A stretch of 64,000 bases of DNA, taken from Micropterus salmoides (lineage: Eukaryota; Chordata; Actinopteri; Centrarchiformes; Centrarchidae). Below the pieces are notes generated by a model. That model saw only the letters and a list, made by a program, of their open reading frames with translations. It was not told the origin of the DNA and made no database searches. How positions within the stretch are numbered: the first letter of the stretch is position 1; every line of letters begins with the position of its first letter. The position numbers and the translations under genes were made by a program. The stretch spans positions 21,894,750 through 21,958,749 of the forward strand of contig NW_024041373.1 in the NCBI RefSeq assembly GCF_014851395.1. The letters run 5' to 3'. Below are positions 46,386 through 57,112 of this stretch, in pieces.

Positions 46386-46640
46386 ACCGCTGACCACAAG
46401 CAAGGCAAGACCACCGGTGATTGTTAGAAAAAATCTTGAGGTTTTAGACAAGCAAAGTTTGATGTCTGATGTTGGATACCCTCTGTTCTGGCCTTGCTCT
46501 CTCTGTTTCAGTACATTGCAGATTGGTGCATCTGCTGTCTTTGCCAGGCAGCGGTACACCATCCCTGCTGAATTATTCACGTCTTGCGGCAGAGAGAGAG
46601 ACCGTATAAAGCCAAGCTAATTAAAGTAGTGGTATTAAAA
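46386..46640. promoter_or_regulatory. Weak candidate conserved block
   Basis: GATAACCGCTGACCAC, CACCGGTGATTG, GAATTATTCACG and AGCTAATTAAAG in single-copy sequence. A pyrimidine stretch ending TCTCTGTTTCAG (46512) resembles a splice acceptor, but no convincing exon follows. Confidence 0.2.
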
Positions 46641-46975
46641 GTGTGCCTATGTCTCTTCCAAGAAGAGAGGAAAGAGAGATCAGCGGTGATACCTTTCCTC
46701 TCCCCGTGTCTCTATCACTCGTACCCCCCGCCTCCCTCCTTCTCTCGCTTCACTTATCCCCCTCTTCCCTCGGCTTTCTCAGGAAAATTACAACCTGACT
46801 GCTCACTTTAATATTTCAGCATCTAAGTGAGTGTGACAGGCTCTCCTTTGTGTCTCCCCCCTCTTCCTGTGTCCCTACCTCCATCCATCCACCCACCCCT
46901 TTCTCTCTCCCTGCCCCAACCCACTCATGTCGTTTGCTCATCGTTCCCCCGACGGTTCAACTTTTACCATGTGAC
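46641..46975. repeat. Pyrimidine-rich low-complexity region
   Basis: C/T-dominated from 46690 to 46930. The Ser/Pro-rich open frames are by-products. Confidence 0.7.
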
Positions 46976-48285
46976 AGGAGAGAGGAAGACAGAAAAAAAA
47001 CAAAAACAAATCAGGCTCAAACCGAGGCCTCTCTGCCAGGCTATCAGGCTGTCTCTCTCTGTCTCTTGGTGCGTTTCATGACACGTACACGGCCATGAAC
47101 CTACAATGAGGAGAGGTATCGCTTCACCCTGATGTACGCCACTCACACTCACGCTCAGGCTTAGTCGCACATAGCCAGTATTTCAGAGTGACAGAGAGGG
47201 TAGTGATCTCATCCACAGAGACAGACATGGACTCAGAATAGAGGTGTGTGTATGACTTTGTGTGTTTGTGCATATTAGAAGTCACCTCCTATTCTTGAGC
47301 CACTTCAACTCATGAATTCCTCTGAAACGCCTTTGCTGCAAACAAAACTGGAATGGGCTTTTGTATGTGCACATCTATGCTAATGTGTATCATTGTGGGC
47401 AAATGAATGATGAATGTGAGTCTGGACACATATTATACACAAATGTATTATACATGTTGGAGTATGAGAGGTGTACTTGTTGGTGGAGTGGTAAGAGTGT
47501 GTTATTGGAGGTGAATAGCCAAGAAGATAGTTCAGTGTGTTGTGTGTTCATAGGTACTATGATACACATCAATAATTTAGCTAGTCTCCCCTATTCCCCA
47601 TTCATTCTATTTTCATCTCTGCCATTTGATATCCCTGTCTGCTTCCACTCTCAAAACTGAGTGTATTGTGTGAGGAAAGCTAGCAAAAAATATACAAAGA
47701 GCCTGAGGAAACAAGCCCTTCATTCCAAAAAGTAGGAAAGCAAATGGTACCACAAAGGCACACCAACGATGTATGGACAAAAGAATTCAGGAATTGTATA
47801 TCTGCACCTACACATGCGCTGGTATGTCTGCACACAAACACTGATTCACGCACAAAAAGAATCACACATTGAAACAGACTCTCAACAAAGTGAGCAGGTA
47901 GCAACATTGTACACAACATTGATCATATAATTTACTCCTCTCTATCAAGCTACAAGGCTATTGATTAAATAATTCTATATGCGGGACTTGGCCACTGCCA
48001 AATTGCTAAAATGGGGATGCTGTACTCAAAGCATGTCCCATAATGGTTTTGGCATTGATCTCGGCTATCCCTCACTCCCTCCCAACGCAAACAAACCGCA
48101 TTCAACTGCAGAGAGAGCAAAAAAAGGGTATGTGAATATGGTTAAAGTGATCGCACAAATCACATGTGCAAACGCACACAGACTGACAACATACTTATAC
48201 AAAGCATACACACAAGCTTTCAGTGCATGTCCTGTTGTATATTTATGTTTTTAATCAAATGTTGAAATGAACTATTTGCTGTGGG
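46976..48285. other. Non-coding DNA, nothing recognised
   Basis: No coding, RNA or repeat-family signal. Confidence 0.5.
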
Positions 48286-48445
48286 TGTCAGAGTAGAACT
48301 GCATTGTGTAGCGGCAGGCAGGTTTTGAGGAATGATTGGAAGATTAAGGCCAGTTGAAAGGCCAATTTGACCCCATTTTTACTCTGATGGCTCAGCGGAC
48401 TGATTTCCTGCTGCTGAGTCGCCCGGAGGCTGGGGTCATGCACAC
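48286..48445. promoter_or_regulatory. Small candidate conserved block
   Basis: GTAGCGGCAGG, GGAAGATTAAGG, CCAATTTGACC and GAGTCGCCCGG in balanced sequence. Weak inference. Confidence 0.22.
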
Positions 48446-49670
48446 GTACAGTAGGTGTGTTTATTCATCTGTGCAGCACACGTGCTTGCATGCATATACA
48501 TACAAAAGAGGGAGTGACAGGAAGTGACAATGGTGATGAGGTCTAAGTCATCAAATCTCACTGAAGGCCCTCCTCACACAGCCAAACTGTTGTTTTTCCA
48601 CTTACATGTATACTTTAATTCTTTATTTCGGGCAGAAATATTGCAAAACTAAAGAGAAAAACAGTCTTGTCTTACTGGCTGTCAACACAGTATGCGTTTC
48701 AGACATGTTTTTCAGCTGTCCTTCTCGTCTGATGGAGTAGGTACATTTCTATTTTAATCGATACAGCTGTCTACACAGGCCTTGTAATTGCTTGCGTTTC
48801 AGCCGTGCTTTTCATACGTAACAACGACTGGAAGCATCCTTTTTGGCTTTGTTTTACATGCTGCCAAAACGCAGATGACCACACATACTGTAAGTACTGT
48901 GGCAGATGCTTTCATCATGCAACCTTTGACATGGTGTCAGCCACACTAAGCTGCACAAATCTTGTCACCTTAAAACTGAGTTTTTCAAAAATGCTGGACA
49001 TAATGGTGGTTTAGCGAGCTGACACTCAATGGAGTAACTGGGGGGCTACTTACCAGATATTGACTGTGATTTACACATTATTTGCTAAACACGGGGGGGG
49101 GGGAGTCATTTCCCTATGATTTTTCTTTACAAAATCAACCTAAAAACTTTTCAAACACAGCTGACTTATGTGGATGTAGTCGCAGAGAGAGAAGGAGGAG
49201 ATCTGTGGATGGAAAGAGCTGAGATGTGTGACAGTGGAAACGTAACACAGGAAGGGAGGGGAGACACAGAGGGCAGATATGGATGGGAGAGAGATAGAAT
49301 GTGACAGAAAAGGAGAGAGAAGGAGAGTACAGCTGGTGGCAGAAACAGAGAGAGATGTAAGGATATGACACCTCCTGTCTCTGCACTGGGCCTTGCTGGC
49401 CTTTGCTGTAACATACATGACAGCTCTGTCACACTCATTTACTCTCTCTCTTTATCAAGAGAGATATATGTAGTAAGGAGGAGAGTCATACACAGTGGGC
49501 GAGAGGACAGACAGAAAACTGGAGAGAAGAATAAACGCAAGAAAGAGGGGAATGGATAAAGAAAGAAATGTTTAAAGCAGTAGTGACACTGCATCAACTC
49601 ACTTTCACAATGCCTCCGCGCTGGTGTCTCTCAGCCTGCCACAGTACTAAAGTCCTTGACATACCGCCAG

Positions 49671-49672
<2 letters not shown>
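48446..49672. other. Non-coding DNA with G11 run and purine tract
   Basis: Eleven consecutive Gs at 49093-49103, purine-rich tract at 49180-49350 and another at 49480-49570. The open frame at 48805-49014 has a fortuitous Cys-rich patch and is not called. Confidence 0.5.
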
Positions 49673-49716
<44 letters not shown>

Positions 49717-49718
49717 TG
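49673..49718. repeat. (TG)20 microsatellite ending in CG/TG
   Basis: Forty bases of TG then GCGCGTGC. Confidence 0.96.
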
Positions 49719-50008
49719 CATGCTTGTTTGCATGTGCATGCTTCTGTGTGTATGTGTGTAGTTCCACTCCTCATAAGGTAAAAAAGTAACTTTCTGAAGC
49801 TTGTTCAAATCCACTGAATGTTCACAAGTATCTCTCTCTCAAATTAGTTTTAACCTTCGACAAAGCTTTTAATTAAGAAAAGAGCAGCTGCTCTTTGTAC
49901 ACACACTTTTACTGTAACTGCACTCTCCTCTCTGTCACAGGCTTATTTCCAAAGCACTCATGAAGAAGATGTGGGAAATAGCACTATTAGTAGCAATAGC
50001 TGCAGTGT
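49719..50008. other. Non-coding spacer
   Basis: TG-rich to 49760, then AT-rich. Nothing recognised. Confidence 0.5.
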
Positions 50009-50493
50009 TACATAAAAGTATGTGGATACCCAAACATTACACCCGTGTAACACCTTATTCTAACACCACTGCTGGGAATTCTGCCTTTTACAAGATTTTA
50101 TAACCTGGCTGCAGGGATTTGCTGTCATTTGGCAACGAGGGCACCAGACGAAAAGGGACAGTGTTGATCAGAGCATGTTGCTTCAGGTTCCCAGAGAGGC
50201 AATGAAATAGGAAGACCAGTCTGATTAATAGAGCCATGATCTTGAAGTATTCTATAAATGTTCATTGATGACTCCGATTGGCCTATGCAGCAAAAGCTGA
50301 GAGTTAAACTCTATCTTTTTTGACAGAGTCCTCTGTGTAAACACCCCCACTGTGTCAATGCAGCAATCTCATTGAAGTAAATGAGGGGGCTGTGCTGTTT
50401 TACATAAGGCTAATGTTGGCCTAAATACAGCATTGGGGAGGTTTGGCACTAATGTTGAGCAATAAGGCCTGGCTTGTAATCAGCATTCCAGTT
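50009..50493 (-). pseudogene. Tc1/mariner transposase relic A (C-terminal end plus terminal repeat)
   Basis: On the minus strand the segments 50493-50436 and 50147-50060 translate to the end of a Tc1-like transposase: 'ELEC*LQARP...LVPNL', then 'GALVAK*QQIPAARL*NLV'. At least three stops are visible, at positions where the family has sense codons. At the plus-strand left edge, AAAAGTATGTGGATACCC matches the inner part of the terminal inverted repeat known for this fish Tc1 group. About 288 bp of unrelated sequence (50148-50435) splits the coding remnant. The element is dead and old. Confidence 0.85.
50148..50435. other. Unidentified 288-bp insert within the Tc1 relic
   Basis: Sequence between the two coding fragments of relic A has no match I recognise and no obvious terminal repeats or target duplications. 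It could be a later insertion or filler. Confidence 0.45.
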
Positions 50494-50767
50494 CTTTTTT
50501 TCTGTAAAATACAACAAAAATAAATCAAAGTAATACTATGTGCATACTGTATACAACTAAAGTTTTTATTTGCCTCTTGTTTTTAACATATCTAGCTTTA
50601 GTGCAATTTTCATACAATGGTGGTGAATTGTTTCTGTATTTCTGTAAGAGCATCTTCTCACATCCTTTTTATTGGAAAAATCCCCAAATTCTAAAATGAA
50701 CTTCTCTATGAATTAACTTTACTTTTTTTCACCAATTTACCATATTATAGATTTCAGTTAATTTATC
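50494..50767. other. AT-rich spacer between Tc1 relics
   Basis: T-runs and AT-rich sequence, nothing recognised. Confidence 0.5.
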
Positions 50768-50965
50768 CATAAAGGGATGCCCAAAAACATTGGCTTGGTT
50801 CCACTTGTGCTGGATGGGGTTGAGGTCAGGGCTCTGGGCAGTTTACTATGTGCACTTGGGCATTGGCGATGTCAGACTGTTGCCATAATGTTGGACACAT
50901 TGTCTAACAAATGATTTTATGTACTTACCAAACCATGAAAAACAGATCAAAAGTCCACAAAAGAA
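50768..50965 (-). pseudogene. Tc1/mariner transposase relic B (catalytic segment, internally deleted)
   Basis: Minus-strand translation gives AQSPDLNPIQHKWNQ (about 50844-50800). This is the block around the third catalytic acidic residue, with the Glu of NPIE replaced by Gln. Upstream is ANAQVH, where the family has DNAPVH, so the second Asp is also lost. 'FSWFGK' (near 50930) corresponds to the FMVW region. Immediately after HKWNQ the sequence turns into a copy of the terminal-repeat edge (CATAAAGGGATGCCC, plus strand 50769), so most of the C-terminus is deleted. Not functional. Confidence 0.8.
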
Positions 50966-51216
50966 GTAGTGGCCATATAGACCAAAATGTGTATTATCAT
51001 TATTAATATTATTAAGGTAACAAATACTGATGAATAAAGGTAAACAAAACATAAAGTGTATATCTATATTCACCCTCTCCTTCCCTATCCAACCTTACTT
51101 TGCTCCCACCATCACCATCCATATTCATGTCTGGAGAAACAAGCAGGAGAGAAAACATCGCTGGGTGTCCTGTGATTTGCATGTAATAAATAAATGAGGT
51201 GAACCAATCAAGAGGG

Positions 51217-51217
<1 letters not shown>
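50966..51217. other. Non-coding spacer
   Basis: Nothing recognised. Confidence 0.5.

Positions 51218-51268
<51 letters not shown>
51218..51268. repeat. (GT)25 microsatellite
   Basis: Uninterrupted GT array of about 51 bp. Confidence 0.98.
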
Positions 51269-51270
<2 letters not shown>

Positions 51271-51329
51271 GTTAGTCAGTGTGTGCTCATGGCAATGGCG
51301 CTCAGCTGGTTAAAATTGCATGACAGGAG

Positions 51330-51600
51330 GAGGAGGAGGAGGAGGAAGAACCTAAGAGAAGATAAAATGATCGGCCCAGCACTTTAGTTAGTTTATGTAA
51401 AGAGAGAGAGGGAGGGAGAGAGAGAGAGGAATGGGAAATGCAGAGTCTTGGAGGGCCCTGTCGCAGCGCTCGACACAATAATGAATTTCAAATAAGTTAT
51501 TCACTTCAGGAGTAAGTGGCTGGCACCCACTCCTTACAGCTGGTTTGTTGAGATAATTGATTTTCAAATAGTTTTGAGGACGAGGAACAGGGACAGCGGC
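51330..51600. promoter_or_regulatory. Candidate conserved block around GGA and GA tracts
   Basis: A GGA run (51327-51345) and a GA-rich run (51401-51430) flank ATAAAATGATCGGCCC, TAGTTAGTTTATGTAAAG, CAGCGCTCGACACAATAATG and GAGATAATTGATTTTC. The last stretch has clear TAAT-type cores. Inferred only. Confidence 0.27.
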
Positions 51601-51879
51601 TGCTGGAGGGATGAGGGGGGGTTAGTGAGTGAACAGGGGATGACAACAAGGTAGTGTGCATGTGTGTAGCACTGGTACTTTTGAGTGTGTGCATGTCAAT
51701 TATGTGTGTGTAGTGTGTGAGAGAGAAGTTACAGGGATGTTTTAATTCGCACAGGAAAGAGGCCGTGTCAGAATGGAGGCCGGGGCTCTAGCTGTAATTA
51801 AACTGATACAGCACACACACACACACACACTCATGTAGGAAAGATGAATTTTTCATGTCTCGCATGTCTACTTCATCTG
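51601..51879. other. Non-coding spacer with TG and CA patches
   Basis: TG-rich 51655-51720, short CA array 51812-51830. Nothing else. Confidence 0.5.
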
Positions 51880-52075
51880 CTCTGTCTCTCCTCTCTCGTC
51901 CTGGCTCAGGGCGTGTTGGCTAGCTAAACTTTGCGCTGCTTTTCGCTGGGCTGTTAACATGGCGGACCTCATCTGCTGGCTGCACTGACACAGATAACTG
52001 AGCATCCGGGATGACAGCTACACAGACTCAATGAGATGCATTAGTGGCAGGATTTGAATTGACAATGTAATTTAC
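51880..52075. promoter_or_regulatory. Candidate conserved non-coding element
   Basis: CGCTGCTTTTCGCTGG, CTGTTAACATGGCGG, GATAACTGAGCATCCGGG and GACAATGTAATTTACC in balanced single-copy sequence just before a CT array. Inferred only. Confidence 0.27.
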
Positions 52076-52077
52076 CA

Positions 52078-52080
<3 letters not shown>

Positions 52081-52110
<30 letters not shown>
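52081..52110. repeat. (CT)15 microsatellite
   Basis: Pure CT array followed by C/T-rich sequence to about 52160. Confidence 0.96.
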
Positions 52111-52113
<3 letters not shown>

Positions 52114-53296
52114 GCTAACTCTCTCCTTCTCTATCTTTCTCCACCACCCTCTTTTCGCTATCTCTGTGTTTAATTCATTGCAAGAATGAGAAAGTGAGGT
52201 GAGAAAACTCGAGCAGCCGCGGGGGTTTCCATCATGAATATGTTTAACACATTAAACATTAAACAAGAGAGGGCTACAGATAGAACAACAAACACTGTCC
52301 AGCAAAACAACTACTGTCAGCCTGCATCAGATCGCTTAAATGGGATCTCTGTAAGGTAGTTCGATAAAAATGATATGATAATTGATAATTATCATATTAT
52401 TATCAAATGATAATTTAGTATATATGCTACCAATATGAAAAGGTGTACAGATTTATTAGGAGCTTTTTTCTGATGTGTTTATCATAAATATTAACATGCA
52501 AAAATGATAATTGTGTTTGAAGATAATTCATCAGCTTTGTTGGGTGGCACCTGTCCAGTTAATAATGCCTCTTTCATCTAGCTTCTGTAAGTATAAATTT
52601 TATTTGATGGTGACAATTTTACTTCACACCAAGAAGCAGAAAGGTGAACCAACCCCAGAAATGTGATCCTGGATGCTCTGTGATCTGTACTGTAGATTTT
52701 AATGAACAGAAAGTTATGGATTACACCTTTAAACCAGAAATCTAAAAGTTTTTGATGTTTATGTTTATTTGACTCTGATAAGTGGTGACATATTTTAGAA
52801 GTGTAAACAATGTCGACAAATAATATATGACCTCTACTATATGTTGACTTGATTTTGGTGTTAAATTACAAATCAAAGTAAGCACCAGACAGTTAATATG
52901 TGCTTTTGTAACACTTGTGCAGCAGGAATTTACATTAACCAACATTCTGGATCAGTCCAGAAAGTAGTGTGACAACACTGACAATGATCTTTTCAAAACC
53001 TTAAGTGGTTTTTGCTACCTAATCTTAACTGTACTTTAGTTGTCCCGTGTCCAAAAGATTTTGCTAGTGAACATTGTCATTGAACTTAATCCAGGTTTAC
53101 AGAATCATTCATTATCAACGTTTTTTGATGGGTGGGTTGTGAACACACCTCCCTACTATTTCCATGACTTGAATTCTCAGGCAACAGGACGTTTTGACAG
53201 TTTTGGCCTTGGGCCTAGATACTCATTTAGACCATAATTGAGCTATAAGCTAAAAGGGTAATCAGGATAGCCTCTATTTAGCACCTGACTGTCAGT

Positions 53297-53301
<5 letters not shown>
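52111..53301. other. Non-coding DNA with 12-bp palindrome TGATAATTATCA
   Basis: The palindrome is at 52383-52394 in an AT-rich, self-complementary stretch (52365-52420). 52195-52275 (GAGCAGCCGCGGGGG, AACACATTAAACATTAAAC) is CpG-retaining and may be conserved. No gene supported. Confidence 0.45.

Positions 53302-53336
<35 letters not shown>
53302..53336. repeat. (GT)17 microsatellite
   Basis: Uninterrupted GT array. Confidence 0.97.
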
Positions 53337-53339
<3 letters not shown>

Positions 53340-54025
53340 AAACCCAAACCTTGTAATTGTGCAAGAGGAGCAGGCTCTGTGCAGACATGTACACTGTCTC
53401 TGGAGCCAAATTCTCACATAGGGTAGCAGGGTTATTTCAGACACACATAAGCACATACATGCACATGTACAACCACACACACACACACACATATATATAC
53501 ACTAATTGCACACACTTGACAGCACACACTCAGAACACAATGGTGTTTTTGTGTTTGTGTGCATGTGTACATGTGCGTGTGTGTGTTCTTTCTGATTCAG
53601 ATTGACAGGATGCTTAGGAGGCTGTGTGCTCACTATAATTACACACACTTGAGAAATGTCGACTCTCTGTGTTGGAGAGGAGGGTGTAATCAACGCTCTC
53701 TCTGCCATACACGCGCACACGCACACACACACCTGACATTCTTGCAAAGATTAGCAACACACCTCTTTGCTCTGGAATCCAATCTGGGGATGAAGAAAAT
53801 GAGTCAGGTACACAAACACACTCACACACACAAAGGAAGCATCACTGTCATCGTAGTCATCATCAGTGACAGCTGTTGTCTTATCATCAAATCTGTCATC
53901 ATCATCACTATCATCATCACCTTCATCATTGCATGTTGTTGGCAGCAATCTTTGTTTATTACTTTAGTCAACAGCTTCTTAAATATGAATCCATTTGTGT
54001 GTGCACACACACACACACACACGGG
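53337..54025. repeat. Cluster of short CA/TG arrays and ATC-rich patch
   Basis: CA arrays at 53476-53490, 53714-53730 and 54002-54022, TG-rich patch 53540-53585, and a TCATCATCA-rich stretch (53845-53930). The 157-residue open frame across it is low-complexity. Confidence 0.8.
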
Positions 54026-55065
54026 GAAATAACACTTTGAATCCTTGTTTTGGATATTTGTAAACTGCCGCACCATATTCAAGTTCATGTGAGGTTAGAT
54101 ATTAAGAAAACAGCATGAGCAGACAGGAAATGAAAAAAGATATTTAAACCGAACATAAATGTGTATATAGACTGTTCCTACCAAAGCGTTGTGCCTTTCT
54201 TGAGCTTTACAGTTTACTTTTTATATTACTCTCAAATATAGTAATGCAAATCATTCCACTGTTGTTTCAAAATGTCAGCTAAGTGTCTATATTCTGTATG
54301 TCAGCAACCTGTTGGAAAAATATAGTTCTGTTCAAAATAAATTTCTAACAACTTAAGTCTACAACTGAATGACAAATTTGTTTGTTTGCAAGTGCTGTGT
54401 GTTTGTTAAAGCAATTTGCACATAAACTGTTGCAAAAAAGGACTTGTGCACTATTTCCAATCTGTCACCCCTTATGGTTGAGATGTGGTTTGGGCGGCTA
54501 ATATTACCTGGTTAAGGCCTTCATGGTAACAACATCAAAGTCACAAGCTTTGTACAACATCAAGCTACTTTTGCTTTTTGCCTGCTGAGAGAGGTCAGTA
54601 GTTTTTGGAAGGACTGCAACAGGTTACTCCATCAGTAAAATGTAAACAGGTCATTTTACCAAACAAAGTACATTTTATACATTCTGGCTTCTAACTTGGT
54701 CTTGATGTAAATAAACTAAAGTTATTTGTTTTCTGAATCTCCAAACTTACTTGTTAAAGCAACTTTCTAAAAACCTAAGCTATTTAAAAGTTTCTTTTCT
54801 TATTTTTATGTTCCTCCATGGCACCTTAATTATCCCAGGCACCATTTACCAGAGGTTATTAAGGAACAGCTGTCCCCTCCCTATGTTTATGTATGTATGT
54901 TTCTGCCCTCCCATCTCAGCCCTTAGGCTACCAGTCTTGCCTTTTAGCATAACAAGCGTGCACTCCGCAGACCAGGTTCCATGGCCATTATTCTGCACCC
55001 TGTGGTCCCTGCATTCCCAAGTACTCCCCCAGGTCCTGGGCCTCCCGCAGGGCAGTGTTGAGGGA
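54026..55065. other. Non-coding AT-rich DNA, nothing recognised
   Basis: No coding, RNA or repeat-family signal. Confidence 0.5.
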
Positions 55066-55258
55066 ACACTGTTTTCATTAAGACGGTCATTTTCTGCACA
55101 CTGTGATTTGTGTGCGTTCTTTTAAATAGTTTTTAAAAAGCTAGGGCCCCTTGCATTAAATACCGCCGCAGTAGAACTATTAAGTGGAGAGAAGCAGCCG
55201 GACAAACTGTCGCTGTTATGGCATTTCAATTCCATCGCAATGGGATGGCGTTAAGACA
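55066..55258. promoter_or_regulatory. Candidate conserved non-coding element
   Basis: CATTAAGACGGTC, GCATTAAATACCGCCGC, ACTATTAAGTGG and CCATCGCAATGGGATGGCG in single-copy sequence that retains CpGs, ending at a CA-rich patch. Motif and composition inference only. Confidence 0.35.
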
Positions 55259-55421
55259 CACACATGGACAAACGCGCACACACACACACCACCTTGGCCC
55301 CTGTTGTGGACAGACGGCACGTATCTAAACATTCAAACATTGCTTCAAGCTTCTTTTTTTCCATCCTTATTCCTTTTGCACAGCTTTTGTTATTACTCAG
55401 ACGCTCTTAGAGGAGCTACAG

Positions 55422-55422
<1 letters not shown>
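55259..55422. other. Non-coding spacer with short CA run
   Basis: CA run at 55278-55290. Nothing else recognised. Confidence 0.5.

Positions 55423-55468
<46 letters not shown>
55423..55468. repeat. (CA)23 microsatellite
   Basis: Uninterrupted CA array of about 46 bp. Confidence 0.97.
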
Positions 55469-55471
<3 letters not shown>

Positions 55472-55514
55472 TTCTTAAACTCACATACACACAACCTTCC
55501 ACTGTCTCCTCTTT

Positions 55515-55765
55515 ACTAGCAGCCATTATTCCCCTTTGCCGAACTTCAAGACAGGCAAATTAATTATGGCCTTCTTGATCTAGAAACAATTATGATTGCT
55601 GCGCGGCCTCCTCAGCGAAGCCTCAAAGTGTCATGGCTGCCACTCCCAGCATCTTTGAAGCATCGTGTTAGCAGATGGCACTATTAGTGTGGCACTGCAT
55701 CTTATCACCATGGCCCCATCACCCTTCTAAGAACTCTGAGGCAGCACACCCTCTAATAATTAATA
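55515..55765. promoter_or_regulatory. Candidate conserved non-coding element
   Basis: GCAGCCATTATTCCCC, CAAATTAATTATGGCC (paired-type TAATTA core, about 55558-55570), AACAATTATGATTGCTGCG and GCACTATTAGTGTG in balanced sequence. The last contains CACTATTAGTG, an imperfect palindrome. No coding frame. Inferred only. Confidence 0.37.
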
Positions 55766-56860
55766 ATTACCAAATCTAACTGCAGATATGCCTTTTCTCA
55801 TTAAGGAGGAAGAGAGATACTTGATCATTTATTTCTGTGTGTGTGTGTGTGTGTGTGTGTACATTCATGTGTGTAAATGCATACTTTACCTTGTGTTTGC
55901 AACCCTTTCTCCAACTTAATACATTTATACACTACTAGTTTTCTTGGCCAAATATGTTTTGGATGAAAGTTAATTTTTTTCCTGAACTATGTTCACTGCG
56001 ATTCTTTTTCCAATTCAGGACGTGTGATGTCACAGAAGTCATAGGGAGAGGGCTGGTTAGGCATGCAAAGCACAGGACACCGGAAGTTGGCGTTTGCATC
56101 CTACATCCCGCATGTTGTCAGTTTTATACCAAAACACTTGGTTGAAAATGTCAACACTGTCTTTCTTGTGCTTCAAGTCAGTGTAGTGTCCATAACTTAA
56201 ACATTTTGCGAGTGACAATCAATTGGGAAATATGACACTGCCACTATTTGCAGTCTCAGTGTAAGCCATGCTCGCAAAAAAAAACAGGCCCCAGGAGCAG
56301 ATATTGTATGGAAAACAAAATAATTACATTCACAGTAAACAGATTGCAGATAAATTTTAATAAAAATGGTTTGCACTTAAAATGAAAAGTACTATTATAC
56401 TATATATAAATTTCTTATTTGCAGATGATTACCAAGCACAGGCATACTGTATTAGCTCCTGCCTTCCTAAGTGTGCAGGCTCAATGATTGTCAGAATCCA
56501 ACTTCTTCAGGTTAGTAGACAGACAACTGTAGTGCATATAAATAAAACAAAGTATTATTATCATAGAACTATGGCACATAGAGCAGATTTCAAGGTATTA
56601 CATTTCTTACAAATATATTAAAAAAATACAAATTATTTGTATATGAACATAATTTTTAGGACTATTTGTTTTAATCCTAATTTTGCTGTACACAGGTGGG
56701 TACAGAAAGAGCCTGTTTAGGAAAAAATGGACGAAGAGGCGCTTTAGGCACGACAGATATTTTATCAGCTTCCCCTATCATAACTGAGACAGGCACTTGG
56801 TCATGTTCACGTCAACTCACTTTCGGTAGCATAGCAAAGTTTGCAAGGGGCATGCTCACA
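55766..56860. other. Non-coding DNA; (GT)12 at 55837-55860
   Basis: One GT array, the rest AT-rich. Nothing else recognised. Confidence 0.5.
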
Positions 56861-56861
56861 T

Positions 56862-56864
<3 letters not shown>

Positions 56865-56897
<33 letters not shown>

Positions 56898-57045
56898 GCA
56901 CCTACACACACACACACACACACATGTCCCAGATTCTAACACAGAAAAGCACTTCATGGACAGGCTGTCTGGGGAAAGGTGTGAACAAGATATTTTGTGG
57001 CCCTTTTCTTGGAGCTGCTGAGCTACGCTAATAGTTCTGCATGCA

Positions 57046-57109
<64 letters not shown>

Positions 57110-57112
57110 TGC
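56865..57112. repeat. CA microsatellite cluster
   Basis: Three CA arrays: 56866-56893, 56906-56922 and the 49-bp array 57049-57097 with an imperfect tail. Minus-strand Cys-Val open frames arise from them. Confidence 0.95.

Noticed and set aside
46512..46600. Possible exon after TCTCTGTTTCAG
   Set aside because: The acceptor-like tract is good but the following frame has no recognised peptide and no donor of quality.
48805..49014. Short frame with a Cys-rich, zinc-finger-like patch (CKYCGRCFHH)
   Set aside because: Spacing does not match a complete C2H2, PHD or RING finger; a GTAAGT donor-like site falls inside it, but no acceptor or neighbouring exon is seen.
53559..54032. 157-residue open frame
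   Set aside because: Driven by CA arrays and an ATC-rich tract (His/Thr and Ile/Ile runs).
1884..57097. CRISPR-like direct repeats
   Set aside because: The periodic repeats are dinucleotide microsatellites without unique spacers of fixed length, in vertebrate DNA.
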